Shown here one piece after another: positions 33,877-45,105 of a stretch of 64,000 nt of DNA (position 1 is its first letter; each line of letters begins with the position of its first letter). The translations under genes were made by a program, and so were the position numbers. The stretch is from Topomyia yanbarensis. Taxonomy: Eukaryota; Arthropoda; Insecta; Diptera; Culicidae. The DNA lies in NCBI RefSeq assembly GCF_030247195.1, contig NC_080670.1, forward strand, positions 36,423,934 to 36,487,933. Direction: 5' to 3'. Under the pieces are notes generated by a model. That model worked only from the letters and a program-made list of their open reading frames with translations, ran no database searches and was not told the origin of the DNA.

Positions 33877-34831
33877 GGGGAACATGGGGAGACTTGACCA
33901 AGCGCAAAATTCTATTTTTGACTATGGCGTCTTCTATTCGATTCTTAATTTTTTTTCAAAAATATTTTTATACTTGTTTCGATCCCTTAAGGTAATTTAG
34001 AAAGTTTGGAGTAAAAAATCCTTTCCTTGCAGAAAATATTACGTGATTAATAAATTTGCATTAAATGATGTAATTTTTTATCAAACTTTGTATGGACATA
34101 TCTACTCGACTACTAATTACTATTAAAGGACTAATATACCATCTTAATCCTTGTGAAGCAGTGAAATGATTTTATATAAACTGGAACATTGGAATAGTTA
34201 TTACTAGAATTCGCATGAAATTGAACGCAATAAGTAATGTTGGGGAGACTTGACCAAGATTTTATGGGGAGACTTGACCAAGTGGCGATCAGCTGAAGAA
34301 AGATACAAAATTCATAATATTAATTATGCTTTGGTATCTACTGTTAATGTTAATCACGCCATAAAAAAATCCCACCTAAAACATAAGTCGTTATATTTTA
34401 GTATTAGTAAACAAAGTTAGCAATAGTAGGACTGATTTCGTGACGTGTGAACATGCAATGCAAGCAGTACAGTTAATCCTTAAAAAGAAATGCATTTAAA
34501 AAAATCAAAATTTATCCAAATGCAACCCTTTTATATTTTTTACTGCTACCTAGAGATCTCGACAATAGGGAAAAAAATAATTACAGTATGTTTTATGTCA
34601 TTATTTTTTGTTATGATTTTTCAAAATTCTCTTGGTCAAGTCTCCCCACGCCTGATCACAGAAAAACTTTTGTAACTTTTCAAAAATTAAATTAAAAATT
34701 CTGCAAAAAATCATGAAGACGCGCAATAACTTTGTGCATTATATCTGAATGATTTTTGGGGGATTGAAGGCTTTTTTAGAGATTTATGCAGTTTTAGCTG
34801 AAAACCTGGTCAAGTCTCCCCATGTTCCCCT
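33877..34831. mobile_element. Non-autonomous TA-flanked element, GGGGAGACTTGACC boxes
   Basis: GGGGAACATGGGGAGACTTG and the inverted CAAGTCTCCCCATGTTCCCC are perfect ends between TA dinucleotides (33875-33876, 34832-34833). The box GGGGAGACTTGACCA occurs again at 34239 and 34266 and, inverted, at about 34633-34647. Same architecture as 3469-4376 and 19426-20492. No transposase. Confidence 0.82.
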
Positions 34832-34969
34832 ACATCGTTTTGAAACATCTAGAAGGTTTGGTCGCGAACATTCGAGTTTAGAGAAAACTACCACTAAATT
34901 ATTCAATTACAAAAAAACTTAATTCATTGAGAACAGCAACCAACTAACGAATAGCAAAAACACTTTCAT

Positions 34970-35750
34970 TTTATAGACCGCCATTAAAAACTAAGTTTCT
35001 TTAAGGAATAAATATTTCCGGCGATACCAGTCGATGTGTGTATGTAAATCTACTGCAGAACAATTAAATTTTTTAAAATGTTGCGCAATAATTTGAATAA
35101 AAAAAATTGTTCACATTGTGTCCAATCACGAAGTTGTCTGTCTCATTACAACAAAACATGTAAAACGACCTTCAATCATTAATGTTAAATGTGTTGTTAA
35201 ATCATCATGAATAGGCCGCCATTTTGAATTTCTAATTTACGACGCAATTCAAGTTTCGTTTCCTTGGAAACATGTGCCTATTTAAATATGCATGCTTTTA
35301 AATGCTAAATCGTCGTGAAAATAATACCATATTGGGATGCAAAATGACAACAAATAACAATTTTTAATCTCTACACAACTTTTCAATATCAAAAATACCC
35401 TTGTTTCATGATATTTTTTACCATTAAAATCAATTTGCGATCTTTTGACATATTTCTTATATTTAAAAGGTCCATGTCGCGTGATTCTAGATGACAGAAT
35501 ATCTTGAATATACCGTCATCTTAAATTTTGATCTGCTATCATAGGTATAAAAATGGCGGAGGCTATTAAATTTCCTACTTTCGATTTTTGGGCAGTTTCC
35601 CATACCAAACATACCCATATTGCAAACTTCCTGATGATAAATCATTATGAAAATGTCGCAATATTGAGTTAATGAACGCCATTCATGACCACGAACATAA
35701 TTTATTTAAACAGAAATATGTCTGAAGACATTTTTTCAATTACCGAAGAG
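34970..35750. repeat. Diverged tandem repeat (CCGCCAT words)
   Basis: GACCGCCATTAAAAACTAAG (34977), GGCCGCCATTTTGAATTTCT (35214), a GTCATCTTAAATTTTGATCT relative (35515) and GAACGCCATTCATGACC (35677) recur at about 160-300 bp spacing. Each is followed by similar AT-rich sequence. A decayed array with no coding frame of note. Confidence 0.4.
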
Positions 35751-35754
35751 ATAC

Positions 35755-36102
35755 CTTATATTATAAAGAAATTTGTTTAGAATTCTTAATAAAAATACTA
35801 GCAGCACTAGCACAGCCGATAAACATCAACCCGAATACACAACCGAAGTTTGGTTTCGTTATTCTCGTGTTTCCTTCCCATACTCGTGCACCGGTAAACG
35901 AAAATCAAAACCAAACCGCGGTGCTGTGTAAACGAAACTCGGTTTGGTTTTCGTGTCTCGTATAAACACAACCAGCGATAAGACCGCACACAATGTAAAG
36001 GAAACATAAACACTTGTGAAAATTTGGTTTACCGTACCGGTACTCAACCGGTATTTTCCCACCACTGCGTAAAACTATGTCGTTTTTGATGCTATATGTC
36101 AT
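35755..36102. repeat. 349-bp direct repeat, left copy
   Basis: Nearly identical to 38286-38634, from TTATATTATAAAGAAATTTG to GATGCTATATGTCAT; I see one difference (GGTGCTGTG versus GGTGATGTG). The pair brackets the Loa-clade fragment exactly. The frames of 65-68 residues on the minus strand in both copies are not a gene family; they are the same repeat twice. Confidence 0.9.
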
Positions 36103-36239
36103 CAGGAATCAGTAGCGTCTGGCTCAAATGGCACGTTCCCCATATTGATCGGAGATTTGTGCCTTGCCAAGAATCGTCTTTTCATCATTTTCCTGATGGG
36201 AAGGATTGGGGAAGTGGTAAGGTTAGGGGTAAGGAAAAC

Positions 36240-36440
36240 AACGACACAGAACAATTAAAACAGAGCATTCTGCACCCCCGGAGTGATGCTGAACGATCTG
36301 CAGGTGTTACAACAGCAGGAATAAAACTTCCAACCCCCGGAGGGATTTAGAACCTCTACCCAAACAGTGAGCGGATATATCAACACCCCCGAGGGGATAT
36401 TGAGATAACAGAACGACAACACCCCCGAAGAGATATTGTC
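36240..36440 (-). repeat. Tandem CCCCCGRRGRG units in the Loa-type 3' UTR
   Basis: CACCCCCGGAGTGATGCTGA, CAACCCCCGGAGGGATTTAG, AACACCCCCGAGGGGATATT and AACACCCCCGAAGAGATATT (plus strand) occur about 50-65 bp apart. A short tandem array in the untranslated end of the element; noncoding. Confidence 0.7.
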
Positions 36441-36460
36441 ATTCAAATACGGCTAAAAAA

Positions 36461-36796
36461 CTATAGCCCTTTACCACACTGGGTTAGGAACAAAAGCATA
36501 TCCTTAAATTTCAGCTCTCTGTACATAGGTTCATCTATGTATGGAGAACCAAAAAACCGGATGCGCAATTGCATTAATACAGGGCAATTGCATATCAAAT
36601 GATATGATGTTCCGTAATCGGATTCACAAAAATCACATGAATAATACTCAGCGCGCTGAATAGTAGCCATGTGATAATTGAGTTTGCAATGTCCAGTCAG
36701 TGCCCTGACCAGAATACTGCAGTTGTGCTTGGAAAAATGCAACAAATTGACATTTTCGGACTCACATCCGACAGAAAAGCCTTTGTTTGAACGCAA
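36461..36796 (-). pseudogene. Loa-type ORF2 C-terminus, Cys/His region
   Basis: A 111-codon stretch with LTGHCKLNYHMATI followed by CDFCESDYGTSYHLICNCP, the zinc-finger-like C-terminal region of Loa and R1-related ORF2 proteins, thought to help bind nucleic acid. It is cut off from the RNase H part by frame changes between 36797 and 36944, so it is a fragment. The homologous stretch at 61289-61543 shares most of these residues. Confidence 0.8.
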
Positions 36797-36943
36797 GTTT
36801 GCAAGCTACGCCAATGTTTGGCATGTTCGAATGCAGCCCAAGAGCGAATCTTGTGCTTTATCTAACTTATTGACGGTGGTAGAACTGGTTCTGGACCAAC
36901 GAAATCAGTCGCAGCGCTAGCTCTAGCCAATTCGTCCGCCCAT

Positions 36944-37310
36944 TCATTTCCAGTAAAAACCTGAATGACCGGGTACCCATAGAAGGTAGATAGCATTTGA
37001 AATGCTAAGTTCTTCGATTTGAGTTCGACATGCGATTACTAATTTCGATCTCGAATCTGCCGAACTAAGTGCTTTCAGGGGAGCCTGACTGTCAGAGCAA
37101 AAATAGATTCTTTTACCGCAAATTCCCTGTTGAAGTGCGGATTGTACGCCACACAGAATCGCAAAGATTTCTGCTTGGAATACGGTACAGTATCTACCAA
37201 GCGAATAAGATTGGTTTAATCTCATCCCATGACAATAGACACCAGCACCGGCTCGGCTCCCCAACAAAGAACCGTCCGTATAACAAACTACGTATTATTC
37301 AAGTTGTCGC
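36944..37310 (-). pseudogene. Loa-type ORF2 RNase H fragment
   Basis: Reads VVCYTDGSLLGSRAGAGV, AEIFAILCGV, YFCSDSQAPL and LLWVPGHSGF. That gives the first Asp (TDGS), the Glu (AEIF) and the second Asp (SDS) of the RNase H site. A stop after GHSGFYWK removes the last segment of the domain. Upstream it joins the 37295-37930 fragment in a different frame. Confidence 0.8.
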
Positions 37311-37930
37311 TCCATCCAGCCAGACCGCCATTCCTCACGAAGAGGAATTCTCACATTGAAAGTTTTAAAAGGAAAACTACATGAGAGTGTAAGGTCACTG
37401 GGAGCAAGTGTATATTCATCCCAAGTAACCATTTGGGGCCACAGTCTTGTGTGGCTAGTTACACCACCTTGAGGACATCCGCAGACATTCAGTTTCCTCA
37501 TCTCTACTTGTCTTAACGATGAGCACAGATGTCGGTTGCTAAGCGTTGCGTGTATCCAGTTCGTGATATATGAAGGTACTCCATGATCTCGTGCTGTTTC
37601 CAAAATGGATTCGAAAGACACGTTGTCAAAAGCACCTTCAATATCGAGAAAAACTCCCAAACTTGATTGCTTTTGTGAAAAAGCTTTATCAACGTTGTAG
37701 ACAACATTGGGTAACAGGGTGGTAATAGACTTCCCCCGCTGATATGCATGTTGCATTGCATGCAGCGGGTGCTCGCCCAAGCTACCATCCCGAATGTAGT
37801 GGTCGATTAAACGTTCCACTGATTTGAGAAGGAAGGAGGTCAGACTGATCGGTCTTAAGCTCTTTGCCTCCTCATAAGTGACGCGGCCACCTTTGCGAAT
37901 GAATTTGACTGTTATTTCCATAACTGACAT
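37295..37930 (-). pseudogene. Loa-type reverse transcriptase, catalytic core deleted
   Basis: A 211-codon frame. KFIRKGGRVTYEEAKSLRPI, SLTSFLLKSVERLIDH, HAYQRGKS and VFLDIEGAFDNV are reverse transcriptase blocks with the first catalytic Asp. After CGCPQGG the frame jumps straight to DEYTLAPSDLTLSCSFPF, a region that normally lies just before RNase H. The YADD block with the two other catalytic Asp residues, and everything to the connection domain, is missing. This is a deletion that keeps a reading frame, so the copy cannot reverse-transcribe itself. Confidence 0.82.
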
Positions 37931-38285
37931 ACTTCAAACCCACCGGATGCCACGCGGCCTCTAGGCTGGTTTTGTCCGGAGAAAGATAATAGAGTTATCA
38001 ACCTCCTGGTGAACCACAGCCAGTTACTGGGGAGTTCGCCCGGCTCTTCCCAGGCTCCGTTCGCCATTGAGAATATTTTAAACCCCCTCAACAATTTTAC
38101 CCATAGCACGGGTCGCATGACACTATGGAATTGGGGTTCCCTGTTTGGTGTTACCACCGGAACAGGTAGTCCGTAGTGTAATTCTTAGCCGGTTGAAACA
38201 ACCACTACCGACACTACACGGCTTATCTAGGCTGTTCGGAGAAAGAAGCTGACATTTATGGACAGCTCCCATAGATGGCCGAACA

Positions 38286-38634
38286 GCTTATATTATAAAG
38301 AAATTTGTTTAGAATTCTTAATAAAAATACTAGCAGCACTAGCACAGCCGATAAACATCAACCCGAATACACAACCGAAGTTTGGTTTCGTTATTCTCGT
38401 GTTTCCTTCCCATACTCGTGCACCGGTAAACGAAAATCAAAACCAAACCGCGGTGATGTGTAAACGAAACTCGGTTTGGTTTTCGTGTCTCGTATAAACA
38501 CAACCAGCGATAAGACCGCACACAATGTAAAGGAAACATAAACACTTGTGAAAATTTGGTTTACCGTACCGGTACTCAACCGGTATTTTCCCACCACTGC
38601 GTAAAACTATGTCGTTTTTGATGCTATATGTCAT
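38286..38634. repeat. 349-bp direct repeat, right copy
   Basis: Pairs with 35755-36102; see that entry. It continues rightward into GTCAAGGGACGTAAATTTAC and the TTGGTGTGTA end at 38674, whereas the left copy runs into the LINE fragment. This makes 38286-38674 the original right end of the host repeat. Confidence 0.9.
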
Positions 38635-38800
38635 AGTCAAGGGACGTAAATTTACACTTTTTTCTTGGTGTGTAGTACAAAGTATGTTGTTTACATCTGC
38701 CAACTTTCCTAGCAGTTCATACATCACTTTCAGTTATGTCTTCGAAATAGCAAATCATTCGTGAACAAACTTTGTTACTCGCCTGGGAAACAAATTGGCA

Positions 38801-38973
38801 CTAGAAAAACTTTAGAAAGAGAACTACGGAGACTCCATTTTGGATCGATTGAATTCGCGTTTAGCTGTCAAAAAATGAATCCAAACGAGCATTGCCTATC
38901 CTTATAACATTGGACATACGTTACCAAAAGTGCTGTTTTTCTCTCCGCAGTTCTCTTTCTAGAGTTTTTCTAG
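38801..38973. repeat. MITE, CTAGAAAAACTTTAGAAAGA ends
   Basis: CTAGAAAAACTTTAGAAAGA with GAACTACGGAGA at left; TCTCCGCAGTTCTC and TTTCTAGAGTTTTTCTAG at right. Inverted ends of about 32 bp with few mismatches, 173 bp in total, no TSD resolved. Confidence 0.72.
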
Positions 38974-40419
38974 ATCAACGGTGTCATTAATCACAGAGAG
39001 CAGACATACAAGCTAGAAAATTTTTCATTCGAATAAAAATACGTGAATACAATTGTATCCAAGTTTGCACGCGAGATCCGTATACCGATTATACCGGCCG
39101 ATCGTAGCGCCGGCTAGCGGCAAGTTGCCACTAGCCACTCGTTCTTACACATTGAAAAGTTGACTTGTATGTCAGTTATCAGTGGCTTAATAGCTTTCGT
39201 TTATTGCCTGCGATATCTGTTTAGAATACCTACACATAACGACCGAGTGTTTTAATAGCTTTTGTGGGGATGCAGAGGAACAAAAGACCAAAGGCGCATA
39301 CGAACGAGAGGGTTATCGCAAAGGTGTTGGGACAAACGGTAGCTAAACCATTATACCTTTACACTGCCACCCGGTCCACCAGGTTGAGGGTCGTAAATGT
39401 CTAGAGAATGGTACAACTCAACTTCATCTGTTGCAGCCATCACATCATCATCATTATCGTCATCGTCGTCATTTTTTTCGTAGACTATGGAAGAGAATAT
39501 ACAGTAAATTGACATCTTGTCGTTATTGTAGCTTTAGCCACTGATATCACTGATATCCATTTCGAGTATTTTAGTTATGTGAAAAATAACGGTCTATTGA
39601 AGTTAAGTAGGATACTGTCGTAAGGGGAGGTGCTGGGAACTTAATTTAAAACTGATAACATGGAATCTTTAAAATGACCGACATAGTTTTATCTATGTAT
39701 TATTTGTTATTATTATTGATTTGTTCTCTGTGCATTTATTGAATAGCTATGAATGGAAGGGCGACAACAATGACAACTGAGCATTATACACTAAATTTGC
39801 GTACCAAGCAAAACTATTGAAACTGTGACATTTACACACCTCCTGGCTATTCCCCATTATTAACATGCTTTCATAGGTATAGATTCGTTGGATGACTGGT
39901 TTGGTTCTTTCCCTCAGTCATAAAAAGACTATGAATTCACTTATAAACATGCCTCTTTTATTCACCCAAGCAATAATGGCAGTTTTATGATGTGCTCTGC
40001 ATCCTATAAAGCCACATCAGTTCTATATTAAAAAAAATCAACCGTAAAAATGCGAGTCATGATTTATTTCTCCCTTGGCTCGAGTAAGTGTGGCAACCGC
40101 AACTTTGTGTGGTTGTCGGTCAATATTCTTACAAGTTTCTTTGAGCAAAACTTTCATATACTAAGAATCATTGTGTATAAAAGTTGTGGTTCACAAACAA
40201 TAAGGACATGAAGGGCGCAAAAGTAATTTAGAAAACATTCTTTAAATTTAGTGCCAGAAATGCATTTGGATCGATATTGAAACTTTTAAATGAAACTTAA
40301 AATAAAATATCTGTAGCTATAACGAAGCTTGGGACCGTTTCGGTTTTCTTTATTTCCGACGGATACAACATCTTAAAATATCAACTCGAACTCAGTCAGA
40401 GTCGGTTTCCATCTTAAGG
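38974..40419. other. Long stretch without gene; CAT/CGT microsatellite
   Basis: Holds a short trinucleotide run (CATCATCATCATTATCGTCA and TCGTCGTCAT, about 39443-39472). No open frame above 60 codons is supported and no repeat ends are recognised. Confidence 0.4.
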
Positions 40420-41700
40420 CACTGTGCTATATAATCCTAACACTGGTCTCGAATTCTTTGTTCACCACTGTAGAGAATACCCACAGCTGCTGGCGTCTCG
40501 GGGAGCGTTAGAGAAATTTCCGCACTCGAGCTTCTTGCTCTCCTCCACCGGCAGCAAACCGTTCGATGCCGTTGCTTCGACAAACCGACCACAAACCACG
40601 AACGACTACAATTAAAAGCTCTTTAATATTTCGCTTCTCTCAGCTACGCGGTTGATTCCCGCTCGTTGACGTTCGCGTCACGATGATCATTAGCAACACT
40701 GGCTGGTTGGTGGCCGGTTGGATCGACGATGCTACTGTTGCTACCTACCGATGACGACGATGATGATCATGATCGCGTACGTTTAATCGTACAGATATAT
40801 GAACACACCTACCAACCGGGCCGTTCTCACTCTCCGTCTGTGTGCTGCTCTCTGAAAAACGGACCGGACACCGGAGCCACCGACTGGCAGGCAAACAGCT
40901 GCTGGTTGAATTTCTCTACGACGAGGCTGCTTTCTTCTTGCGACGCCGTCATTGGGTGATCATCGCGAGTCTTGGCAGGCTGTTTCACGTTCGCTGGATT
41001 TATTTCGTTGGTGAAATCGATCGAAGAAGCACGCGCGCCGCCTCCGCGTATATCGTTTCGGCTGTAGGTTCGTTGTTGTGATCTTCGCCGTTTCGGGCCG
41101 TTGACGCTGCAAGTAGGACTCTCCACTGTCCGGCCGCTGTTGGTTCATTTGTGCGTGTCATTAGACATCGATCTTTCGCGCTCTCTTTTGTTCGCTTTGA
41201 ACCAGCCCATTCCCATTCCGTGTGCATGAAGGTGAAGTTACTTAGGAACCGGAAGTGACTACGTGAGTTTTTGTGGTGCGTTTTTTTTCGGATAATTCCT
41301 CTGGATACACGGAGGAGAAATCGAACGGTGGTGATTAATTCTTACGGCTGAAAGTAAACAGGTTTTAGGTGATTTTTCGGTACACATGGTGAAGTTGATT
41401 GTGGTGTAGAAAGGGATGCGATCGTTTCATTGGCACGACTGAGTGAAAGGACTGTTTTGGAGAAATTGTAGTGCTAAATTTTCATTGCTGGCCGAATATT
41501 GGATGAAAGGTGAATGTGAATGTCGAATTTATGGTGTGAAATGAATTAATATAGATGCTTCATGGTTGATATTTAAGGTGAAAACTCAAAACCGGATTAA
41601 AACGAAAACTCCATACAGGAATTAAACGAAAACTCCGCTTGTGGCACACATCGACATACAGGTAATTCAATTGTTGCAAGTATTCCTCACGATGAACGGG
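40420..41700 (+). promoter_or_regulatory. Possible host promoter and noncoding first exon
   Basis: Composition changes sharply to CpG-rich between about 40440 and 41260. The stretch has many short frames on both strands and no domain, as expected of a 5' UTR or promoter. A short upstream-type frame (MKVKLLRNRK, 41226-41258) is followed by AC|GTGAGT at 41263. A second donor-like ACAG|GTAATT is at 41662. No transposon signature is seen across the region. This is an inference; a transcript or CAGE signal would be needed. Confidence 0.3.
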
Positions 41701-42276
41701 GCGAATTTATATATTAGTATTGTTGTCTAAACTTGGCTTATATGTTTTTCAGAATATATACCGCGTTAAGAGCCAATTTAACTAATTCCATATTCATGAT
41801 GAATTGTCCTATTCTTCTCTACCATTGCTAAAAATGTTAATAATGTTTCGGCAGTGAAATAACATTGATCCGGCAAACTCAGCTCAAAAGGCTAACGTGA
41901 TCAATACCATGGAAGACGTTCACAGCTAGCTTCGTAGTTAGAATAAATCAAGTGGTCCGAACACGTTCAAAGAAGTTGTATGACCAGATTCTGACGAAGT
42001 TCAGACCATACTTTCAGACGAAATCCATATCAAGATGAATTTCAGGCAATTTCTGGACTAAAGTATTATTTGGACACAGAAAAATTCCAGTTTATTTCGT
42101 CGCTAAATTACCCTAGAAACTAACTATCTCGAAAAGAATTTGCAGTTGCGGGTTCAAAACGATATAGATACCTTTTATCAACGGTTGCAACGGTCCCATG
42201 ACGACTGGTCAGAGTTGGCAAGTTGCCACCAAAAGTTAGCTGCCTGGCTGATAAAAAATAAACTATTTCTTCTTCA
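41701..42276. other. Stretch without gene
   Basis: AT-rich and unrecognised; the 60-66 residue frames at the right edge overlap on opposite strands. Confidence 0.35.
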
Positions 42277-42316
42277 TCCGACGTTTCGATCCGTTTTAGG
42301 GCCTTTTTCAAGGACT
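42277..42316 (-). repeat. Penelope-like terminus with hammerhead-like core
   Basis: On the minus strand, CCTTGAAAAAGGCCC, then GGATCGAAACGTCGG. The spacing of a TTGA-A box and a CGAAACG box around a short GC stem resembles the hammerhead ribozyme motifs in the ends of Penelope-like elements. The first box is degenerate (CTGANGA expected). Confidence 0.4.
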
Positions 42317-42827
42317 GCATAGCTAGACACCTAGCCTAAAACTTGGAAATAGTCGATACCAGTTCGTTGCCACAGCAGCCTTATAGTGTTGAAGTGGTAC
42401 AGCAGCAATAAGGTGGATTTCGTCGACAAGAATGTCATTCCACCATAATGCCGTTATGGGTATGTGAGTTAGTGTCTTTTCTGGTGCAGCTTATTACTGT
42501 GGGTTCTAAGAGTGGATTTGTTGACAAACATTCTTTTTATGATTTGATATTTTAGAAAAATATCACACTCGCATGAGCATATAACAACTATATTGGAGAC
42601 TCCCTTTTACAAGCTACGAATGACTCTTTCACTTCTCTGCGATCATCGCCAACGATGTTGATGTTAGCCGCGAAGCCAAGATGCACATGAAATTTCGTGA
42701 TGATGGCTCCGTTCCTTTGCACATCATATCTTCCGCATCGCAGTCCGGTTTCTCATCTTGCTCAGTTCAGAAGCTAGACATCGTTTTGCTGTTATAGCAG
42801 GGCAAAAATTGACTTCTTTTACATACA

Positions 42828-44076
42828 ATGAGTGACAATGCAAAGCGAGTTTTTAACCTGTTGCGGGCAAACTGTGTTACTGTTGACTTCTCGAAATGTT
42901 CGGCAAGACCACCGATTAGTGAAGTGGAGCAAATGTTGAAGGTGAACATGAAGCTCGACGTAGCAGAAGTTAATGCCTTGCAATTCCCCCATCTGCGCCA
43001 TGCGGTACTGATTATGTTTAAAAACAATAACGAGGAACGATAACATTTTTTTCTCTCCTAAAGAAGACGCAAACAAGGCATCGAAACGTTGGGTTTTAAA
43101 AACAAACAAGTCGTTTTAATCCACTAAGGACTGCAACAAGCAGCTTTTAATTCTAAACAACAAGAATCCAGTCGAAAGTCCATAAAATTATATAGAATAC
43201 TATGTCGCATATACATAAACATTATTCAACTTGAAACACGTCGTCGAATGATATTTTATAAAATATTTCAAGATATATAGATAATGACAGCATTGAAATA
43301 AAGCTACATGATCTGCCACCACGTACTAATTCTGCCGTTATTAAACAACTCACGTCAAAATACGGAGAGGTAGATAGTGCTGAGGAAGATACTTGGAGGA
43401 AATTCTTGTCAGGACTTCGCAACGGCGTTCGTGTGGTGAGAATGCGTCCGACAAAACCTACTCCCTCCTACCTGACCGTCCCATGCAGATCTGCTCAAGG
43501 TGTTACATATTCCTAAAGAACACTGGTCTCGTACTCAGGGCAGATTCCTACGTGCCAATACTATGATCAGCTGCTACACTACGGAAAAAAGAGGCTGCTT
43601 TCACCCATTACGACCAAAGCCGGTATACAGTCCTCGTATGCTAAACCTCAACCGGATATTGAGCCAACGACTGTGGAACGGGCAGTAACAAATACCAGCT
43701 CAACAACGATCAGGTGTAGTACCACTAAACTAACTGCTATTACCAACAACGATTACACCAAACACCTCCAAAACAACAACCAACACCACCAATAAAGAAT
43801 CAAATACCGATTAAGAAATATTTACAAAAGTACAAGAAACAAACAAGACCATCGGATCGTGAGCCTCGCGAATGCAGTACCGATGACGATATGGATGTGA
43901 ACGAAAACGCGAGAGAAGACGGACCAAATGACCCCCAAGGTGCGGTAAACAACGCACCTAATGTTTCACCATCAAGGATGAGGATCTCCACACGCAGCAA
44001 CAAACAGTGTCAAAAAAACCAGATGGGGAGTTTAAAGTTAATTCTAATTTTTACATACTGTAAAAAAAATTATTAA
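42828..44076 (+). pseudogene. Retrotransposon ORF1 (gag-like) remnant, interrupted
   Basis: Three blocks in order. 42828-43043 starts with ATG and holds SKCSARPPISEVEQML and ALQFPHLRHAVLIMF, typical of gag-like ORF1 N-termini in mosquito LINEs. 43262-43500 continues the same protein: EIKLHDLPPRTNSAV, KYGEVDSAEEDTWRKF, GVRVVRMRPTKPTPSYL. 43797-44020 is a hydrophilic tail with TDDDMDVNENAREDG. Between the first two blocks about 215 bp of foreign sequence (43044-43258) is inserted, and further stops and frame changes break the rest. No intact product is possible. The element's family is not certain. Confidence 0.62.
43044..43175 (+). repeat. Penelope-like fragment inserted in the ORF1 remnant
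   Basis: CCTAAAGAAGACGC and GGCATCGAAACGTTGGG (43057-43093) followed by AAACAAACAAGTCGTTTT match the typical end of Penelope-like elements. It lies between two halves of one coding block, so it inserted after the ORF1 element. The hammerhead core is one base off (CTAAAGA for CTGAAGA). Confidence 0.5.
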
Positions 44077-44091
44077 AGACCCACGGCTCAG

Positions 44092-44770
44092 TTATGCTAA
44101 CATATCGAGCAGTGTCAAATATACAAGAAGGAAATAGAAAGCTTCTGTATCGCACATTCGAGCGCTCAAGTGTTGAATAATAGATGAGAGAGCATCACCC
44201 TGCTTCAATCTATCTAATGTCACAAACGAGAAGGATGTCTCACCGGTTATTGGGACGCTTAATTTCAACCTGCCTAGCGTCATACGAATCTGCCCAATAA
44301 ATTTGGTCGAAACGCCATGAGCAAACATTATCTGCTACAGTTCATTTCGTTTCACCGAATCGGACGCCGTTTCGAAATCCGGATACAGTGGTGAGTTAGT
44401 AAGTTCTATTCCCAGAGTTTGTCCAGGTTTTGTCACAGAGTCAACAATTGGTCCGTCATTGTTTGCCCTTCTCGAAACTCACTTTGGTATTCACCGACAA
44501 AGCATTCAATCAATAGGCGCAGTTTTCTAAGCAGAACACTGGAGAGTACTTTATTGGAGGCATTGAGCATTCATATGCAGCGATAGCAACCACACTCGAG
44601 TTTGTGGCCCTTCTTGTAGTGGTGCATTTGAAAAAAGTCAACCAATCTGAAGGCATTTCTTCTTTCACCCAGATCGTACCGATCACGCAGTCGACCGCTG
44701 CAAATAGTCGGTCACTCGCGACTTTCGGAAGTTTGGTTGCGATGCCGTGTTTCCCAACGACATGGTTGCA
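44092..44770 (-). pseudogene. Non-LTR reverse transcriptase remnant
   Basis: The minus strand from about 44760 to 44092 reads, in shifting frames, WVKEEMPSDW, LLRKLRLLIECFVGEYQS and FREGQTMTDQL. It ends in the 78-codon stretch with STKFIGQIRMTLGRLKLSV and SFVTLDRLKQGDALS. These are consecutive blocks of a LINE reverse transcriptase, from the finger region to the block before the catalytic YADD, which is not present. Several stops and frame changes interrupt it. It is convergent with the ORF1 remnant on the left and belongs to a different element. Confidence 0.7.
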
Positions 44771-45105
44771 CCCGGTTTTTTTGTAAGGGTGGATCCACAG
44801 CGTGTCCCCAAAATATTTATACTGTTTGTGCTCCTACCTCCAGGCAGTCACTCCCGTGTGATCCGTCCAGTGATTTTTTGTCCCGGTCTACGTGCGGGCG
44901 CTTTTCTTCCTAGTGTCGTTAATCGTACTATAGAACCTTCGCGTAGAACCTGAACAAATTCTCGTGAGATCAGACACCATACAACCTTTAAAACGTTTAC
45001 AATACCACGAAATGGCCTCGACAACCCATTAATGCCAAAACCTATGATTTATATATGGGATCTACCGAACCATGTTGATGGTTTTTTCATGGGTTGATCC
45101 CATTT

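Larger units (their letters stand above)
36103..38283 (-). mobile_element. Loa-clade LINE, internally deleted
   Basis: About 2.2 kb on the minus strand: 5' UTR-like DNA (38283-37930), reverse transcriptase N-terminal half, a deletion, then RNase H, the C-terminal Cys/His region and a 3' UTR. The protein fragments resemble the Lian-type elements of Aedes. No A tail is seen at the 36103 end (a Loa trait). A sibling fragment in the same orientation lies at 61064-62118. Flanked by the 349-bp direct repeats. Confidence 0.75.
32531..38673. mobile_element. Composite element with TACACACCAA ends
   Basis: TACACACCAAAAAAATCTGA at 32530 faces TTTCTTGGTGTGTA at 38661-38674. The arms inside (about 32690-33080 versus 35755-36102 and 38286-38634, inverted) share GGTTTTCGTT, AACCAAACCGAGT and ACCGGTA-type words. 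I read this as one long-inverted-repeat element into which other repeats and a Loa-clade LINE were later inserted. Arm similarity is patchy, so the outer boundary pairing is an inference. Confidence 0.4.

Noticed and set aside
35807..36102. Duplicated 65-96 residue minus frames (also at 38339-38727) that look like a gene family
   Set aside because: Both are the same 349-bp repeat copied on either side of a LINE fragment; the frames overlap one another.
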